This document shows, piece after piece, positions 27,803 through 35,940 of a stretch of DNA of 64,000 bases; the stretch's first letter is position 1; each line of letters opens with the position of its first letter. The translations under genes were made by a program, and so were the position numbers. The notes under the pieces were generated by a model, which saw only the letters and a program-made list of their open reading frames with translations, was not told the origin of the DNA and did not search any database. Source of the stretch: Tianweitania sp. UT-5YL-CI-8 (lineage in GTDB: Bacteria; Pseudomonadota; Alphaproteobacteria; Rhizobiales; Rhizobiaceae). The DNA is taken from positions 496,001 through 560,000 of the forward strand of contig NZ_JASCRR010000003.1 of NCBI RefSeq assembly GCF_030010215.1, in the 5' to 3' direction.

Positions 27803-28354
27803 ATGAAAAAGCTATTTTCCGGATTGATGGCGACTGCACTTGCCGCCTCTATCTCCCTATCGGGTGCCATTCCGTCTATGGCTGCACCCGTGATGACAAA
27901 ACCCGCAACGGCAGAAAACGCATTGGTTCATCAGGTGCAGGATCGCATCTGGCTGCGTCGCAACGGCGATCGCGATGGTCCGCGTTTCGACCGTGACGGA
28001 CCTCGCTTCGGCCGTGATCGTGACGGACCCCGCTTTGACCGCCCAAGCCGAGGCGAAGGCGTAAGAATTGTCCGCCGCGGCGACGATCATTATTACAACG
28101 GCCATCGCGGCTATCGCTACCACCGGCCTGGCTACCGCCAGTATAACGGCTTCTGGTTCCCTGCGGCAGCGTTTGTAGCAGGTGCTATTGTCGGGGGCGC
28201 GATCAACAACCAGCCGGCACCGGTCTATCGTGGCAGCGGTGGAAATGCACACGTCCAATGGTGCGCGAACCGTTACCGGTCATATCGCGCCTATGACAAT
28301 ACGTTCCAGCCTTATAATGGCGGACGTCAGCAGTGCTATTCGCCTTATAGCTGA
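27803..28354 (+). CDS. BA14K family protein, secreted
   Basis: Exported protein of 183 residues, named after the 14-kDa Brucella antigen. The signal peptide runs to about residue 28 (SMAAP). A low-complexity middle (about residues 55-95) repeats the unit RDGPRF, with [21 protein letters not shown] His/Tyr-rich stretch and a single transmembrane-like segment ([15 protein letters not shown]) follow. The C-terminal BA14K motif is [20 protein letters not shown] ending in CYSPYS. Brucella BA14K has lectin-like activity; the role in non-pathogens is unknown. An AGGAG site precedes the ATG. Confidence 0.9.
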   Translation: MKKLFSGLMATALAASISLSGAIPSMAAPVMTKPATAENALVHQVQDRIWLRRNGDRDGPRFDRDGPRFGRDRDGPRFDRPSRGEGVRIVRRGDDHYYNGHRGYRYHRPGYRQYNGFWFPAAAFVAGAIVGGAINNQPAPVYRGSGGNAHVQWCANRYRSYRAYDNTFQPYNGGRQQCYSPYS

Positions 28355-28377
28355 TCTGCGTTAGAAAACATAAATCG

Positions 28378-28410
28378 AAGGGCCGCGCTCATACTGCGGC
28401 CTTTCGTTTA
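28378..28410. terminator. Terminator between BA14K and DeoR-type genes
   Basis: GGCCGC (28381-28386) and GCGGCC (28396-28401) form a 6-bp GC stem extended by A-T pairs, followed on the plus strand by TTTCGTTTA. It lies between converging genes and best serves the BA14K transcript. Confidence 0.7.
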
Positions 28411-29223
28411 TTCAGACGAGGATGGCGTTCCATGGCCTCGGGTCTCGATCATTTCAACTTCGGATTCTTCGCAGATGCGGCGAATGCCGGGAAGATCGCA
28501 ATAATCTGTGATGAAGGTGTCCATCTGGGACAAATGAGCAATTCGAACCGGGGCTGTCCGCTCGAACTTGGTGCGGTCCGATACAAGAATCACATGCCGC
28601 GCATTGGCAATAATGGCCTGAGCGACTTTCACTTCACGGAAATCGTAGTCGAGCAGGGCGCCGTCATGGTCGATGGCTGACGCGCCAATGACGGCATAAT
28701 CCACCTTGAACTGCTTGATGAAATCGACAGCCGCCTCGCCCACGATACCGCCGTCTGAACCGCGGACGACCCCGCCCGCAATGACCACTTCCATCGTCGG
28801 ATACACGCGCATCCTGTTGGCGACATTGATGTTGTTCGTAATAACCATCAGGCCTTTATGATCTAGCAGCGCCTTGCCCACGGCCTCGGTCGTCGTACCT
28901 ATGTTCACGAACAGCGAAGCGTTGTCGGGAATGAGTTGTGCGGCGGCCCGCCCGATAGCGTCTTTCTCATCGGCGGCGATTTTCCGGCGCGCTTCATATT
29001 CGAGATTTTCAATGCCCGACGGAAACAACGCGCCGCCATGAATGCGGCTCAACAGGCGCTGATCGCAAAGATCGTTCAAATCCTTGCGAATGGTCTGCGG
29101 CGTGACCACAAAATGAGCGGCGAGGTCATCGACCAAAACTCGCCCGTTTTCTTTGGCGAGTTGAATGATCTCCGACTGGCGGGGAGAAAGGTACACGGGG
29201 GCGTTTCCAAGTTTCGTTTCCAC
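28408..29223 (-). CDS. DeoR/GlpR-family transcriptional regulator
   Basis: Cytosolic repressor-type protein of 271 residues. The N-terminal DeoR helix-turn-helix spans about residues 13-70 (LVDDLAAHFVVTPQTIRKDLNDL). A DeoRC sugar-phosphate-sensing domain follows, with the typical VNIGTTTEAVGKAL near residue 105 and GASAIDHDGALLDYD further on. It resembles GlpR-type regulators; the effector is not readable. It starts 51 bp after the Anbu stop in the same direction, so it may be the last gene of that cluster. Its 5' half overlaps nothing, and a terminator follows. Confidence 0.92.
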   Translation of the reverse strand: METKLGNAPVYLSPRQSEIIQLAKENGRVLVDDLAAHFVVTPQTIRKDLNDLCDQRLLSRIHGGALFPSGIENLEYEARRKIAADEKDAIGRAAAQLIPDNASLFVNIGTTTEAVGKALLDHKGLMVITNNINVANRMRVYPTMEVVIAGGVVRGSDGGIVGEAAVDFIKQFKVDYAVIGASAIDHDGALLDYDFREVKVAQAIIANARHVILVSDRTKFERTAPVRIAHLSQMDTFITDYCDLPGIRRICEESEVEMIETRGHGTPSSSE

Positions 29224-29274
29224 GCACTCTAGGCAGAAACGAAACCGATGAAAAGCACCCGTCCGTTGTTTTGC

Positions 29275-30006
29275 TCAGCCGGTGAAATCCGGGAGGCTTT
29301 GGAAAGCAGCCTTCAAAGCGCTGGACCAACCCTCTGAAACCGTTCGGTAATATGGATCATCCAACCCGATCCGCTTCTTAAGGCCGACCTTGTAGGTGCC
29401 ATTCTCGTAGAAAAGCAGATCGAGCGGCAGACCAACGGAAAGGTTGGATTTCAGAGTCGAATCGAACGAGACGAGTAAGAGCTTCATCGTCTCTTCGAGA
29501 CTCATCTGGCGGTCGTAGGCTCGCACGATAATCGGCTTGCCATATTTGGTTTCGCCGATCTGAAAGAACGGCGTGTCGTCGCTGCACTCGATAAAATTGC
29601 CTTCCGGATAGATCATGAACAGGCGCGGTTCGCTGCCCTTGATCTGGCCACCCAGTATGAAGGACGCGTTGAAATAGGAGTCAGCCTTCTGTCCGACCGG
29701 CGCAGAGCTTGCGATCACCTCTTTCACGGTGTTCCCGACCAGACGCGCGGTCTGGTACATGGACGGCGTTTCCAGCAATGTCGGGTTTCGATCGGCTACT
29801 GCCTTGGTACGTTCGTCGAGCAGGCTGACGACGGCTTGCGTCGTCGCCAGATTGCCTGCCGACATCAGCACGATGACACGCTCGCCAGGCTCTTCCCAGA
29901 CCCGCATCTTCTTGAAGGTGGAGATCGAGTCGATACCGGCATTCGTCCGCGTATCGGACATGAACACCAGCCCCTTGTCGATCTTAAGCCCCACGCAATA
30001 GGTCAT
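29275..30006 (-). CDS. Anbu (proteasome-type Ntn-hydrolase / ancestral beta subunit)
   Basis: Ntn hydrolase related to HslV and proteasome beta subunits, 243 residues. From the chosen ATG the protein starts MTYCVGLKIDKGLVFMSDTR, which after Met removal places the nucleophile Thr at position 1 and Asp at position 17, as in proteasomes. A Lys pair (31-32) lies near the expected Lys33. An in-frame start three codons earlier would bury the Thr. The gene ends a run of ATP-grasp, alpha-E and transglutaminase genes with a 30-bp gap, the conserved Anbu neighbourhood. Anbu forms open helical oligomers in structures known to me; no physiological substrate is established. Confidence 0.92.
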   Translation of the reverse strand: MTYCVGLKIDKGLVFMSDTRTNAGIDSISTFKKMRVWEEPGERVIVLMSAGNLATTQAVVSLLDERTKAVADRNPTLLETPSMYQTARLVGNTVKEVIASSAPVGQKADSYFNASFILGGQIKGSEPRLFMIYPEGNFIECSDDTPFFQIGETKYGKPIIVRAYDRQMSLEETMKLLLVSFDSTLKSNLSVGLPLDLLFYENGTYKVGLKKRIGLDDPYYRTVSEGWSSALKAAFQSLPDFTG

Positions 30007-30036
30007 CGAATCCAATCCGGCTAAAGTGAAGCCGGA

Positions 30037-30831
30037 TTACTGCTCCACCGTTATGCGGACTTCAAGGCGTTCTTCGGCTTGCCCCAACAAAATCCCCGAT
30101 ATGGGCATCGCATCGCGGTAATCTCGCCCCGTGGCCACGGTCACATAGCGTTCGTCAGGTGAAATCCCATTGGCCGCATCGAATGCCACCCAGCCCAGAC
30201 GCGGGACATGCGCTTCAGCCCAGGCATGGCTTGCCACCTGCTCCACCACGCCATCCATCAGAAGATAGCCGCTGACATAGCGCGCTGGAAAGCCGAGCGC
30301 CCGCGCCGCTGCGCAAAAAACATGCGCGTGATCCTGGCACACGCCTGCGCCGGCAGCGATGGCCTGCTCGGCAGTCGTTGCGACATTTGTCTGCCCGGAA
30401 CTGTAGGCCACCCGCTTGCCGACGACGTCCTTAAGCTCATGCAGACGCTCAAGATCGGCGCCGGCGCCTACGGATGCTACGACGGCTGCCACACCCTCGC
30501 CCCGCACAGTCAACGGCGTATCCTGCTGATACAGCCAGAGCGGCGCGAAACCGCGATGCTGGCCAAAAACGCCGGCTTTGTCGGCCGTTTCCACCTCCCC
30601 TTCCGCCAGGACCGAGACTGTCTGGAGCGCCCCGCCGATGCTGACCAGGATCGTCTGGTTGCCGAACTGGTCAAGGAAGCGCACTTCTTCCTGCGCGCCC
30701 TCTACGGTCAGCTTCCAGTCAAGGATGGTTTGCAGCGGGCCGGAAACGGGGGTGAGACGCAGCCGCTGCAGTCCGTATCGGATGGGCTGGTCGTAGTGAT
30801 ATTCGGTGCGGTGTGTGATTTTCAGGCGCAT
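30037..30831 (-). CDS. Transglutaminase-like cysteine protease family protein
   Basis: Protein of 264 residues with an N-terminal transglutaminase-associated beta domain (MRLKITHRTEYHYDQPIRYG) and a C-terminal papain-like transglutaminase fold. The catalytic triad is visible: Cys165 in GAGVCQDHAH, His202 in SHAWAEAH and Asp218 in WVAFDAANG. The frame could start at a TTG five codons earlier that overlaps the previous stop; the ATG is family-typical. It is tightly packed between the alpha-E and Anbu genes and probably hydrolyses or transfers amide bonds in the same pathway. Confidence 0.92.
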   Translation of the reverse strand: MRLKITHRTEYHYDQPIRYGLQRLRLTPVSGPLQTILDWKLTVEGAQEEVRFLDQFGNQTILVSIGGALQTVSVLAEGEVETADKAGVFGQHRGFAPLWLYQQDTPLTVRGEGVAAVVASVGAGADLERLHELKDVVGKRVAYSSGQTNVATTAEQAIAAGAGVCQDHAHVFCAAARALGFPARYVSGYLLMDGVVEQVASHAWAEAHVPRLGWVAFDAANGISPDERYVTVATGRDYRDAMPISGILLGQAEERLEVRITVEQ

Positions 30832-30842
30832 GGGCTCGACAC

Positions 30843-31784
30843 TCAATGGAAGCTGTAGTCGAGAGCGACTTGGTCACCGAGGACCTGATTGTCGCAAATG
30901 AAATCGTTCAGGAATTCGTGCAGCCCGGTGTCGAAGATTTCCTTGATCGATCCGTTTTTGAGCTTCGAATAAATCCGCTCGGACATGGTGTGAGAGCTGT
31001 GCAGCTCACCGTAATCCTGCGCCAGCGCCCGCAGATGCTCGGTGATGAAGCGATAGCTGAAGGTCAAAGAGCGCGGCATGCGCGAATTCAGGATCAGGTA
31101 GTCAGCGATATTCGACGGCTTGTAGTCGGCATCGTAGACCCAGCGGTAGGAGCGATGCGCCGAGACGGAACGCAGGATCGACTCCCACTGGTAGTTGTCC
31201 AGCGTCGACCCTACCCATGAGATCGAGGGCAGCAGCACGTAATACTTCACGTCGAGGATGCGCGCGGTGTTGTCGGCGCGCTCGATATAAGTGCCGATCT
31301 GGTAGAAATCGAAAATCTCGTTGCGCAGCATGGTGCCGAAAAAGGAACCGCGAATGAGCGCCGTCTCGCGCTTGATGGCGTCGAGCACTTTTGGAAGTTC
31401 GCGTTCGTCGATCGGCGAGGCGAGCAGGCGCTTGAGCGACATCCACGCTTCGTTGATGCTTTCCCATGTCTCGCGCGTCAACGCGGTTCGAACCATGCGC
31501 GCATTGCCGCGCGCGGTCTCGATGGACGAGATCACGCTGGATGGGTTGGACGTGTCGCGTAGCAAGAAGTCCGACACCTCACTGGCGGTGTATTCGGTGT
31601 ACTTCTGCGAGAAGGCCACATCGGCGCCGGCCGACAGCAGTACCGAATTCCACTCCTCCGAAGCGTTCTGGGTTCGTGTCAAAGCCATGCGCAAGCCAGC
31701 ATCGATCAGCCGCGCCATATTGTCAGCCCGCTCGATATAGCGGCTCATCCAGTAGAGGCCGTTTGCGGTGCGTCCCAGAAGCAT
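30843..31784 (-). CDS. Alpha-E domain-containing protein (DUF403)
   Basis: All-helical protein of 313 residues with no signal peptide or transmembrane segment. The start MLLGRTANGLYWMSRYIERADNMARL is the conserved family opening, with GGAG upstream; the open frame begins 33 codons earlier. A second ERADN motif (YIERADNTARIL) occurs mid-protein, showing an internal repeat of the helical unit. The biochemical role of alpha-E proteins is unknown; they co-occur with circularly permuted ATP-grasp, transglutaminase and Anbu genes, as here. The gap to the ATP-grasp gene is about 100 bp. Confidence 0.92.
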   Translation of the reverse strand: MLLGRTANGLYWMSRYIERADNMARLIDAGLRMALTRTQNASEEWNSVLLSAGADVAFSQKYTEYTASEVSDFLLRDTSNPSSVISSIETARGNARMVRTALTRETWESINEAWMSLKRLLASPIDERELPKVLDAIKRETALIRGSFFGTMLRNEIFDFYQIGTYIERADNTARILDVKYYVLLPSISWVGSTLDNYQWESILRSVSAHRSYRWVYDADYKPSNIADYLILNSRMPRSLTFSYRFITEHLRALAQDYGELHSSHTMSERIYSKLKNGSIKEIFDTGLHEFLNDFICDNQVLGDQVALDYSFH

Positions 31785-31885
31785 GAAGTCTCCGCTCCTC
31801 GTTGGGGTGGCTTTGCTCAGCCCTGCCCATTTCAATTTAAGCCGTCGCGAACAACGTGCCGGCTGCCTTGCCTCAGACGACAAGA

Positions 31886-33298
31886 CTAGTCGTCCAGTAC
31901 CCAGGTATCCTTGGTGCCGCCGCCTTGAGACGAGTTGACGACCAGCGAACCTTCCTTGAGTGCCACGCGCGTCAAGCCACCCGGAACGATCTGGATCCGG
32001 TCGGACACCAGGACGAAAGGCCGTAAATCGACGTGACGCGGGGCAAGCCCCTTTTCCGTCAGGATCGGGCAGGTCGACAGCGACAGCGTCGGCTGCGCGA
32101 TATAGTTCGAAGGCCGTGCCGCAAGCTTCTTGGCGAAAGCCTCGCGCTCCTTCTTGCTCGCCGCAGGTCCGACGAGCATGCCGTAGCCGCCCGACCCGTG
32201 CACTTCCTTGACGACGAGCTCATGCAGATGCTCCTGGACGTAAGACAGGCTGGACGGATCGGAGCAGCGCCAGGTCGGAATATTGCCCAGGATCGGCTTG
32301 CGGCCGGTATAGAATTCAATGATCTCAGGCATATAGGAATAGATCGCTTTGTCGTCGGCGATCCCGGTCCCCGGCGCATTGGCGATAGTGATATTGCCGG
32401 CGCGATAGACGTCCATGATCCCGGGCACGCCGAGCGCGGAATCCGCACGGAAGGTCAGCGGATCGAGATAGTCATCGTCGACACGTCGATAGAGCACGTC
32501 GATCTGCTTGTAGCCTTCTGTCGTGCGCATTGCGACATGCCCGTCGACAACGCGCAAATCCTGTCCCTCGACGAGTTGTACGCCCATCTGGTCGGCCAAG
32601 AAGGCATGTTCGAAATAGGCGGAGTTGAAGCTGCCAGGCGTTAGCACGGCAATGGTCGGAGCGCCGGCGACATTGTTCGGCTTTACCGCAGCCAGCGACT
32701 GCCGCAGCAGTTGCGGGTAATTCTCCACGGGCCGAACCTTGACCCGTTTGAAGAGCTCGGGGAAGAGCTGCATCATGGTCTCGCGGTTCTCGAGCATATA
32801 GGACACGCCGGACGGGGTGCGGGCGTTGTCTTCGAGCACGTAGAACTCGTCTTCGCTGATGCGCACAATGTCGACGCCGATGATGTGGGTGTAGACGCCT
32901 GCGGGCGGGCGTAGACCGATCATCTCCGGCAGAAAAGCGACATTGTTGGCGATCAACTCGCGTGGGAGACGGCCGGAGCGCAGGATTTCCTGGCGATGGT
33001 AGATATCGTCGAGGAAGGCGTTGAGCGCCTGGACGCGCTGCTCTATGCCCAGCGTCAGCCGCCGCCATTCGTTACCCGAAATGATGCGTGGCACGATGTC
33101 GAAAGGAATGAGCCGCTCGGCGGCCTCTTCCTCGCCATAGACGGCGAATGTGATCCCGGTCTTGCGGAAAACGCTTTCCGCGTCCCGCATCTTTTCCGTC
33201 AGTCGACCGGGATCTTGATCCTTCAGCCACTGGTCGTAAGAAGCGTAGGGCCGCCTTGGACCGGACGCTCCCGGAAACATTTCATCGAATGCAGTCAA
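31886..33298 (-). CDS. Circularly permuted ATP-grasp type 2 protein (predicted peptide ligase)
   Basis: ATP-grasp enzyme with permuted order of subdomains, 470 residues, predicted by comparative genomics to form amide bonds to a protein or peptide. Conserved stretches include YVLEDNARTPSGVSYMLENRE, APGTGIADDKAIYSYMPE and VKEVHGSGGYGMLVGP. The longest frame begins at an ATG ten codons upstream, but a TTG with GGGGAG 7 nt before it gives MTAFDEMFPG, the family start. It heads the alpha-E, transglutaminase and Anbu cluster. The acceptor and amino donor are unknown. Confidence 0.92.
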   Translation of the reverse strand: MTAFDEMFPGASGPRRPYASYDQWLKDQDPGRLTEKMRDAESVFRKTGITFAVYGEEEAAERLIPFDIVPRIISGNEWRRLTLGIEQRVQALNAFLDDIYHRQEILRSGRLPRELIANNVAFLPEMIGLRPPAGVYTHIIGVDIVRISEDEFYVLEDNARTPSGVSYMLENRETMMQLFPELFKRVKVRPVENYPQLLRQSLAAVKPNNVAGAPTIAVLTPGSFNSAYFEHAFLADQMGVQLVEGQDLRVVDGHVAMRTTEGYKQIDVLYRRVDDDYLDPLTFRADSALGVPGIMDVYRAGNITIANAPGTGIADDKAIYSYMPEIIEFYTGRKPILGNIPTWRCSDPSSLSYVQEHLHELVVKEVHGSGGYGMLVGPAASKKEREAFAKKLAARPSNYIAQPTLSLSTCPILTEKGLAPRHVDLRPFVLVSDRIQIVPGGLTRVALKEGSLVVNSSQGGGTKDTWVLDD

Positions 33299-33445
33299 TC
33301 GAATACTCCCCTGTGACGAGCATTTCACTGGGGCGTCCGGTGAAAATCAAGTGCAATCAGCATAGTTGTCGCACATGGGAGCATATTGCTTAAAGTCAAG
33401 GCAGATTTGCCGAAGTTTGTGCGGCTGCTTGCCTATCCTGCAGGC

Positions 33446-33682
33446 TCAAAATGCCCTGAACGTCACCGTGGTGAACGTGTCTTTGATGCCGGGAATGACA
33501 TGAACCCGTTCGTTGACGAAGTGACCGACATCGTCCGAATCGTCGATGTAGAACTTGGCGAGAAGATCGAAATTGCCAGCGGTCGAATAGATCTCCGAAG
33601 CGATCTCCGCGTCGGCCAGTGCACTCGCCACCTCATAGGCGCGTCCGAGCTCGCACTTGATCTGGACGAAAAAGGTTTTCAT
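33446..33682 (-). CDS. Stand-alone Lrp/AsnC ligand-binding (RAM) domain protein
   Basis: Small protein of 78 residues made only of the alpha-beta sandwich effector domain of Lrp/AsnC regulators: MKTFFVQIKCELGRAYEV at the start and the GNFDLLAKFYIDD core. There is no helix-turn-helix. Such single-domain proteins form ring oligomers and may sense amino acids or modulate full-length Lrp proteins. The ATG chosen matches the domain boundary; the frame opens 25 codons earlier. It lies 147 bp upstream of the ATP-grasp gene in the same direction. A functional link is possible but unproven. Confidence 0.85.
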   Translation of the reverse strand: MKTFFVQIKCELGRAYEVASALADAEIASEIYSTAGNFDLLAKFYIDDSDDVGHFVNERVHVIPGIKDTFTTVTFRAF

Positions 33683-33787
33683 GGCCGCACTCCGCACGCT
33701 CCGTGGAACAGGACTTTTGGCAGAGGCGGCCATGGGTTTCAAGTGACGAGGCGCCAACGGACTATCCCGTCGGCGAGGTGGAGAAGC

Positions 33788-34129
33788 TTAGCGACCCTGC
33801 AGGATCCGGACGAGATTGCTTTGGTCAGCGGCGGGGTTGCCTGCATTCGCCAACTCCTTCTGTGTAAGCCGGCCGGAAGCAATGGCCGCGGTGAACCGCT
33901 TGCACGCAACAGCGGGGTATTTCTCCACAGTGGTGCGGGCGATGACAGCCAGATCACGCTTTGCATACATCGGGATGTTCTTCTGCTCTTCGATGCAATG
34001 CTCAGTCAGAAGATTACGCCCCTCAGATGTCTCAAGGACCGTTCGGACGGTTTTGTACTGACCTTCCGTCACTGTAGTGCACCCAGCCAAAGCCAGGCAT
34101 AGCAAGCTCAATACACCAATATGTTTCAC
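33788..34129 (-). CDS. Small predicted lipoprotein
   Basis: I do not recognise the family. From the GTG start the 113-residue protein has a classic lipoprotein signal peptide with lipobox LAGC (residues 14-17), so the mature protein should be lipid-anchored at Cys17. The mature part is mostly helical, with two further cysteines (HCIEEQ and AVACKRF) that could form a disulfide. GGGGA lies 5 nt before the GTG; a TTG four codons earlier is less favoured. It sits between the Lrp-like domain gene and an AT-rich spacer. Confidence 0.75.
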   Translation of the reverse strand: MKHIGVLSLLCLALAGCTTVTEGQYKTVRTVLETSEGRNLLTEHCIEEQKNIPMYAKRDLAVIARTTVEKYPAVACKRFTAAIASGRLTQKELANAGNPAADQSNLVRILQGR

Positions 34130-34160
34130 CGGATTCCCCAACCCAAGAAGTTATTTACAA

Positions 34161-34175
34161 GCGACCGGCGGTCGC
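34161..34175. other. Perfect palindrome GCGACC-GGC-GGTCGC
   Basis: A 6-bp inverted repeat with a 3-nt loop lies 32 bp upstream of the lipoprotein start, within an unusually AT-rich 250-bp spacer. It could be a protein-binding site or a leader hairpin. The rest of the spacer shows no gene. Confidence 0.35.
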
Positions 34176-34378
34176 AACTTTCTTCTAGCGTTGCGTCACG
34201 CATAAAATCAATATCTTTACTTAAGTCAGGCCGTCCAATGAGAGAAAAACTCTATATTTTAAAGACATTTCAATATCCGATCCGGCACTTAAGAAAAAAC
34301 GGCTCGACTGGCTAAATCGACGAAACCGAAAGCTCCCGTCGCTCGTATCCTTTTGTGAAAGACCGAAAGGAGACCGTC

Positions 34379-34792
34379 ATGTCGACACGCCTGTTTGTTC
34401 TATTGCTATTGCTGTTCCCGTTTGGGGCGAGCGCGGGCGACGCCGAAGTCAAAGCCGCCCAATCGATCATTGAAAGCCAGTTGGGAGCCTTCGCTTCGGG
34501 CGACAATGCGGGTGCCTATGGCTACGCAGCGCCTGGGGTGAAACAGGTATTTCCCACGCTGGAAGCCTTTATGGGCATGGTCACCGGCCCCTACAGGCCT
34601 GTCTATCAACCAAGAGACTATAGTTTCGGCAAGGTCGAGGAGATGGTTACAGGAGAGGTCGTGCAGCAGCTACTGCTCACCGGCGAAGACGGCAAGAACT
34701 ATGAGGCAGTCTATGTGCTCGAGCGTCAGCCGGACGGAAGCTGGCGCATCAAAGGCGTCAGCCTCAAAGCCTCAAATGCCCTTACGATCTGA
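34379..34792 (+). CDS. DUF4864 domain-containing secreted protein
   Basis: Protein of 137 residues with a signal peptide (hydrophobic LFVLLLLLFPF core, cleavage after ASAG or nearby). The mature domain has the DUF4864 character: an initial helix IIESQLGAFASGDNAGAYGYAAP, then a cystatin/NTF2-like beta sheet ending in SWRIKGVSL. Its function is unknown; it is probably periplasmic. AAGGAGA precedes the chosen ATG; a GTG eight codons earlier exists. It converges on tgt with a 17-bp gap. Confidence 0.88.
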   Translation: MSTRLFVLLLLLFPFGASAGDAEVKAAQSIIESQLGAFASGDNAGAYGYAAPGVKQVFPTLEAFMGMVTGPYRPVYQPRDYSFGKVEEMVTGEVVQQLLLTGEDGKNYEAVYVLERQPDGSWRIKGVSLKASNALTI

Positions 34793-34809
34793 TCGTCGAG
34801 GCAACCAGC

Positions 34810-35940
34810 CTACATCTTGGGTAGATCGCCTCTCGCCCAGGCTTCGGAAATCGTCGCCGCCCGGTCTGTCAGCGCGCCGTCCGAAATCGCCTCGCGGATG
34901 TCGGCCATGAGCTTCTGATAATAGGACAGGTTGTTCCACGTCAGCAGCATGGCGCCCAAAGCCTCCTGGCTTTTGACCAGATGGTGCAAATAGGCGCGGG
35001 AGTAATCGCGTGCCGCCGGGCAGTCGCTTTCCTCGTCCAGCGGACGGTGATCGTCGGCATGCCGGGCGTTGCGCAGATTGATCTTGCCGCGCCTCGTATA
35101 GGCAAGGCCATGTCGGCCGGCGCGGGTCGGCATCACACAATCGAACATGTCGATGCCCCGCATCACCGATTTCAGGATATCGTCGGGCGTGCCGACACCC
35201 ATGAGATAGCGCGGCTTTTCTGCCGGCAGTTCCGGGCAGGTGACCTCAAGCATGTCGAGCATGACCTGCTGCGGTTCGCCCACGGCAAGCCCCCCCACCG
35301 CATAACCCTTCAACTCCATCGCCTTGAGCGCTTGAGCAGAGCGAACCCGCAGATCCGGAATGTCGCCGCCTTGGACGATGCCGAACATTGCCTTGCCCGG
35401 CTGGTCGCTGAAGGCCGCCTTGCAGCGTTCCGCCCAACGCAGCGAAAGCTCCATCGCGCGTTCGATCTCCGTGGGCTTGGCAGGCAGCGCCACACATTCG
35501 TCGAGTTGCATCTGGATATCGGAATCCAGCAGACCCTGGATTTCGATGGAGCGTTCGGGCGACATCTCATAGGCAGCGCCGTCGATATGGGATCGGAACG
35601 TCACGCCCTGTTCGTTGAGCTTGCGCAATTTCGACAGCGACATGACCTGAAAGCCGCCTGAATCCGTCAGGATCGGCCATGGCCAACGCGCGAAATCATG
35701 CAGACCGCCCTGCCCTGCTACACGCTCAGCGCCGGGCCGGAGCATCAGGTGATAGGTGTTGCCCAGGATGATGTCGGCGCCAACGCCGCGCACCTGATCC
35801 ATATACATGGCTTTCACCGTGCCCCCGGTGCCGACCGGCATGAAGGCAGGCGTACGCACGATGCCGCGGGGCATCGAGATTTCCCCGCGCCGCGCCTTTC
35901 CGTCGGTGGCGAGCAGCTTGAAGGAGAAATCAGCGGTCAT
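34810..35940 (-). CDS. tgt: Queuine/preQ1 tRNA-ribosyltransferase
   Basis: Exchanges guanine 34 for preQ1 in tRNAs with GUN anticodons, 376 residues. The general acid/base Asp93 (LTDSGGFQ) and the nucleophile Asp267 ([10 protein letters not shown]) are in place. The C-terminal zinc site is unusual: aligned to Zymomonas Tgt Cys318, Cys320, Cys323 and His349, this protein has Ser305, Cys307, Ala310 and Asn336, so three of four ligands are missing. The ATG overlaps the queA stop by 4 bp; the longer frame inside queA is spurious. It is the last gene of the coaD-to-tgt operon. Confidence 0.97.
   Translation of the reverse strand: MTADFSFKLLATDGKARRGEISMPRGIVRTPAFMPVGTGGTVKAMYMDQVRGVGADIILGNTYHLMLRPGAERVAGQGGLHDFARWPWPILTDSGGFQVMSLSKLRKLNEQGVTFRSHIDGAAYEMSPERSIEIQGLLDSDIQMQLDECVALPAKPTEIERAMELSLRWAERCKAAFSDQPGKAMFGIVQGGDIPDLRVRSAQALKAMELKGYAVGGLAVGEPQQVMLDMLEVTCPELPAEKPRYLMGVGTPDDILKSVMRGIDMFDCVMPTRAGRHGLAYTRRGKINLRNARHADDHRPLDEESDCPAARDYSRAYLHHLVKSQEALGAMLLTWNNLSYYQKLMADIREAISDGALTDRAATISEAWARGDLPKM

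Noticed and set aside
34121-34315. 64-codon plus-strand frame in the AT-rich spacer before the DUF4864 gene
   Set aside because: No ribosome site, no conserved features, and it overlaps the lipoprotein start region and a palindrome.
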